In this document: positions 61,489 to 64,000 of the stretch, one piece after another
How positions within the stretch are numbered: the first letter of the stretch is position 1
Layout of the letters: the number at the start of each line of letters is the position of its first letter
Assembly (NCBI GenBank): GCA_963699345.1
Contig: CAVOTL010000007.1
Span: forward strand, 620,001-684,000
Direction: 5' to 3'
DNA: 64,000 nt
Source: Bog-756 sp963699345
GTDB taxonomy: Bacteria > Actinomycetota > Acidimicrobiia > Acidimicrobiales > RAAP-2
Made by a program: the position numbers and the translations under genes
The notes under the pieces: model-generated
Seen by the model: the letters and a program-made list of their open reading frames with translations, nothing else
What the model was told of the DNA's origin: nothing
Databases searched by the model: none

Positions 61489-62166
61489 TTGACACGTCGC
61501 GGTAGTGCGGTGGCACTCGTGGGTGTGGGGATCGCCCTGTCGGCGTGCTCGAACTCGGCCGCACCCCGGCCCTCCGCTTCGAGGCCGAGCACCGTGGTGG
61601 TGCCCGACGTCATCGGTCTCACCCCCGCGGCGGCGACGTCCCGCCTCGATGACGCAGGCCTGTCCCCCCAGTTGGTCTCCTCGGACGCACCGGTGTCCGG
61701 CGGCGGCACGGTGACCGGCGCCGATCCGTCACCCGGCGTGACGGTGACCGTCGGAGCGCCGGTGAGCCTGACGGTCGCCGACCGTGTCGCGACGAATCCC
61801 ACGGCCCCGGTCGATCCGTCGACCTGCGCATCCGGCAACGTCGCGTACCGACCGACCACGCCGTCCGGTTCCCTCTGCATCCGGGTCGGCTCCACGCTCA
61901 CCGTCACGTTCCTGTCCGGCGGCGGCTGGAGTGGATACGGCGCCTGGAGCCGTTGGCCTCCCACCATCACCGACAGCTCGACCCTCCGGGGGTTGTCGTG
62001 GACCCGCTCCGACACGTCGGCCACGGCCGTCTTCCGGGCTGCGGCCGCCGGAACGGTGGGGCTCACCGCGACGTTCAACGCGACGTGTGCCCCGAACGAC
62101 ACGACGCCGTGCACGGTCCCACCCGGCGAGTTCCACGACATCACCGTGACGGTGGTCCCGGGCTGA
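61489..62166 (+). CDS. Predicted lipoprotein with one PASTA domain
   Basis: 225 residues. A short basic start (MTRRG) and a hydrophobic stretch lead to the lipobox ALSAC at about residues 16-20, so the mature protein should be lipid-anchored outside the membrane. One PASTA repeat follows (VPDVIGLTPAAATSRLDDAG; SPGVTVTVGAPVSLTVAD), then a beta-rich domain with four Cys (STCASGNVAYRPT...TCAPNDTTPCTV). PASTA units bind peptidoglycan or beta-lactams. The start codon would be TTG 61489, which is unusual; GTG 61510 would still leave a lipobox. Confidence 0.75.
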   Translation: MTRRGSAVALVGVGIALSACSNSAAPRPSASRPSTVVVPDVIGLTPAAATSRLDDAGLSPQLVSSDAPVSGGGTVTGADPSPGVTVTVGAPVSLTVADRVATNPTAPVDPSTCASGNVAYRPTTPSGSLCIRVGSTLTVTFLSGGGWSGYGAWSRWPPTITDSSTLRGLSWTRSDTSATAVFRAAAAGTVGLTATFNATCAPNDTTPCTVPPGEFHDITVTVVPG

Positions 62167-62299
62167 ACCGGACCCCGGCGCGCGACGGAAGGTGGCGTGC
62201 CTGGCGGTCGCCATGACGGGCTCACCGTGGCGCGTCGCCGGTACGCCGCGCTCCCGGATCAGCCGCACCGACGGTCGACGGCACCCACCCACCCGGTGG

Positions 62300-63460
62300 T
62301 CAGGGGCCGGAGTCCCCGAGTTCCGTCGATGGCCGCTGCAGGTCGGCGACCTGCTCGGTCCGATTCCGCACGAGATCGTTGAACGCCTCACCGGGGCCGA
62401 TGTGGTCCCACAGGGCCGGTGGGTAGTGGGTGACGTACATCGTCCGCCGGTGCCCGGCACCGGTCGGCCGGGGTGACGCGTGCATGACGTCCTGGATGTG
62501 GACGGTGACGTCACCGGGAGCCGTGTCGATGCTGACGACGGGCACGTCGGAGCGGTCCCGCCAGCGGTAGTTGAGCGCCTGGCCGTGACTGCCGGGCACC
62601 ACCTGCAGGTTGCCGGTGGCGGCGCACGAGCCCGTGAGCTGGATGCCGACGGCGACCGAGGGACAGAAGACGGCGTGGCCGCCGGTGCCGCAGTCCTGGT
62701 GCCAGGGGATGTTCGACAGCCCGCGGGTCCGTCCCGGCACCTTGATCAGCACGGCGGTGCCTTCCATGCGGTCCGGGGCCACCCGGAGTTCCGGGTCCAG
62801 GAGGGTCCCGAGGCGCCGCACCCGCGGATCGTTCTCGAGTGACGACAGGAGAGGGGAACGGAGCGTGGTGTAGACGAGTCGGCAGACGGCGGGTGTGCCG
62901 TTCTCGTCGGTGGCCCACCACGACTGGTCGTCACCCGGGTGGGCGAGGGCCGCCAGGCGGTCGATCTCCCGATTGGCCGCCGCCATCTCCTCCAGGTTGA
63001 AGACGCCCGTGACGTGGAGGACGCCCATCGTCCGTAGCTGCGAGGCGAGCTCGTCGTCCGCCGTGTCGGCGGCGAACGACGCGGTGGGATCGCGTCCCTC
63101 GAAATCGGCCCGGGCCGGGTCGTAGGGAGGGATCCCGGCGTGCAGGTAGCGCAGGACCGGCTCCCAGTCGGCCAATTGCTCGAACCCACCCCGCTCGAAC
63201 CGGAGTTCGTCCCGCAGGAGCAGGCCCACGAACGTGCTCATCTGGGCCACGAGGTCGTCCCAGGCATGGCGGCTCATCCGGACGGCGATCGCTCCCCCGT
63301 CGGCGCCTACGTCGCAGTGCACCGAGTTCCCGTCCACCGAGTACGTGATCGTCTCGTCACCCACGTAGACGGTCAGCCCGCCGGTGGCCGCCACGCCGGC
63401 GGCTGCCTTCCCCAACACGTCCCGGTCGACCCCGGCCGGCATGGGTGGCACCAACGTCAT
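62300..63460 (-). CDS. Phytanoyl-CoA dioxygenase (PhyH)-like Fe(II)/2-oxoglutarate oxygenase
   Basis: 386 residues. The first 110 form an extra N-terminal domain (VDRDVLGKAAAGVAATGGLT, VYVGDETITYSVDGNSV) with sterol-carrier-like strands. The oxygenase follows: GVLHVTGVFNLEEMAAANRE, iron ligands in NIPWHQDCGTGGHAV (H-x-D) and VHIQDVMHASPRPTGAGHRR (distal His, 2OG-binding Arg). It hydroxylates an unknown hydrophobic substrate. ATG 63460 is the first codon of the conserved domain. It is divergent from a MarR gene. Confidence 0.88.
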   Translation of the reverse strand: MTLVPPMPAGVDRDVLGKAAAGVAATGGLTVYVGDETITYSVDGNSVHCDVGADGGAIAVRMSRHAWDDLVAQMSTFVGLLLRDELRFERGGFEQLADWEPVLRYLHAGIPPYDPARADFEGRDPTASFAADTADDELASQLRTMGVLHVTGVFNLEEMAAANREIDRLAALAHPGDDQSWWATDENGTPAVCRLVYTTLRSPLLSSLENDPRVRRLGTLLDPELRVAPDRMEGTAVLIKVPGRTRGLSNIPWHQDCGTGGHAVFCPSVAVGIQLTGSCAATGNLQVVPGSHGQALNYRWRDRSDVPVVSIDTAPGDVTVHIQDVMHASPRPTGAGHRRTMYVTHYPPALWDHIGPGEAFNDLVRNRTEQVADLQRPSTELGDSGP

Positions 63461-63572
63461 GGCAGACGAGCATAGGACCGGCCTGCCCGGGACGTCGGGC
63501 CGATGGTCGACGCGGACCCGGGTCACGGCTCGGACCGCACCCGGTCTCGACGGGCCAGATAGCCTTCCGTCG

Positions 63573-64000
63573 ATGGCTCGCCGACCCCTGCCGTTCGACC
63601 CGATCGACGAGGCCCGGGTCCGGTGGTCCGACCGCTTCGACCCCGACGTCAGCGACGCCATGGCTGCGGCGACATCGATCATGCGGGCCCAGCAGATCGT
63701 CCTGGCCGCCGTCGACGGCGCCCTCCGCCCGTTCGGGCTGACCTTCGCCCGCTACGAAGGCCTGGTCCTGCTGTCCTTTTCGCGGCGGGGCACCCTCCCA
63801 CTCGGGATCATGGGCCAGCGGCTCATGATCCATCCGGCGTCGGTCACCAACATCATCGACCGACTGGAGGACCAGGGGCTGGTCCGGCGCAGCCCGCATC
63901 CGACGGACGGACGGACCACGCTCGCCGAGATCACCGACGAGGGCCGGGCGCTGGCTGTGGAGGCGACCGCGGCGGTCAACGCGGTGGCCTTCGGGCTGGG
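63573..64000 (+). CDS. MarR-family transcriptional regulator (partial, runs off window)
   Basis: 142 visible residues: DAMAAATSIMRAQQIVLAAV, LRPFGLTFARYEGLVLLSFS, IMGQRLMIHPASVTNIIDRL, EDQGLVRRSPHPTDGRTTLA and ITDEGRALAVEATAAVNAV. The winged helix is complete; the last helix is cut by the window end. It is divergent from the PhyH-like gene (112-bp gap with no clear dyad), its most likely target. Start ATG 63573 without strong ribosome site. Confidence 0.9.
   Translation, partial: MARRPLPFDPIDEARVRWSDRFDPDVSDAMAAATSIMRAQQIVLAAVDGALRPFGLTFARYEGLVLLSFSRRGTLPLGIMGQRLMIHPASVTNIIDRLEDQGLVRRSPHPTDGRTTLAEITDEGRALAVEATAAVNAVAFGL

Noticed and set aside
1..64000. CRISPR arrays, transposases, phage genes, tRNA or rRNA
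   Set aside because: No regularly spaced repeats, transposase motifs, integrase or conserved RNA segments were seen on either strand.

Overview
The window is high-GC DNA packed with genes on both strands. It encodes many acyl-CoA dehydrogenases, type III CoA-transferases, AMP-forming acyl-CoA ligases, cytochromes P450, a Rieske oxygenase with a flavin/2Fe-2S reductase, luciferase-like (F420/FMN) oxidoreductases and many TetR/GntR/MarR regulators. This fits an actinomycete; the protein style suggests Acidimicrobiia or a related free-living lineage, but that is an inference from family content only. No tRNA, rRNA, CRISPR array, insertion sequence or phage gene was seen.

Layout. 1-4.6 kb: a minus-strand operon (NtaA-type flavin monooxygenase, CoA-transferase, HpcH/HpaI CoA-lyase, DapB-like reductase running off the left edge) facing a divergent GntR regulator. 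4.7-13.2 kb: two amidohydrolases, a KshB-like reductase, an F420-type oxidoreductase, a Rieske oxygenase with a small partner, and an acyl-CoA ligase. 13.3-17.4 kb: SnoaL protein, an acyl-CoA dehydrogenase pair, an ECF41 sigma factor and an AhpD-like protein, all broken by frameshifts that look like poor sequence rather than decay. 17.5-24.9 kb: VOC protein, TetR, two small proteins, quinone reductase, crotonase, phosphotransferase, acyl-CoA dehydrogenase and two more TetR genes. 25.1-33.6 kb: crotonase, a second dehydrogenase pair, two ligases, a single dehydrogenase and a CoA-transferase. 34.0-46.3 kb: P450, four short-chain dehydrogenases, thiolase, aldehyde dehydrogenase, a third dehydrogenase pair, a CoA-transferase and an alpha/beta hydrolase. 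46.3-50.1 kb: TetR, a paralogous P450, a ligase and a small conserved protein. 50.2-54.4 kb: fused B12-dependent isobutyryl-CoA mutase (IcmF) and a metal/cobalamin-receptor-like protein. 54.4-64 kb: small stand-alone enzymes, mostly beside their own MarR or TetR regulator.

Together the genes look like a catabolic island for branched, cyclic or isoprenoid/steroid-like acids. P450 or Rieske hydroxylation, alcohol/aldehyde oxidation, CoA activation, dehydrogenation by two-subunit acyl-CoA dehydrogenases, hydration, thiolysis and carbon-skeleton rearrangement by IcmF are all represented. The actual substrates cannot be read from sequence.

Most notable non-coding signals: a recurring RGAAY-N3-RTTCY dyad before many of these operons; an ECF41-type promoter in front of the AhpD gene; long dyads beside P450, IcmF, MarR and TetR genes; and a structured 5' leader before the first P450.
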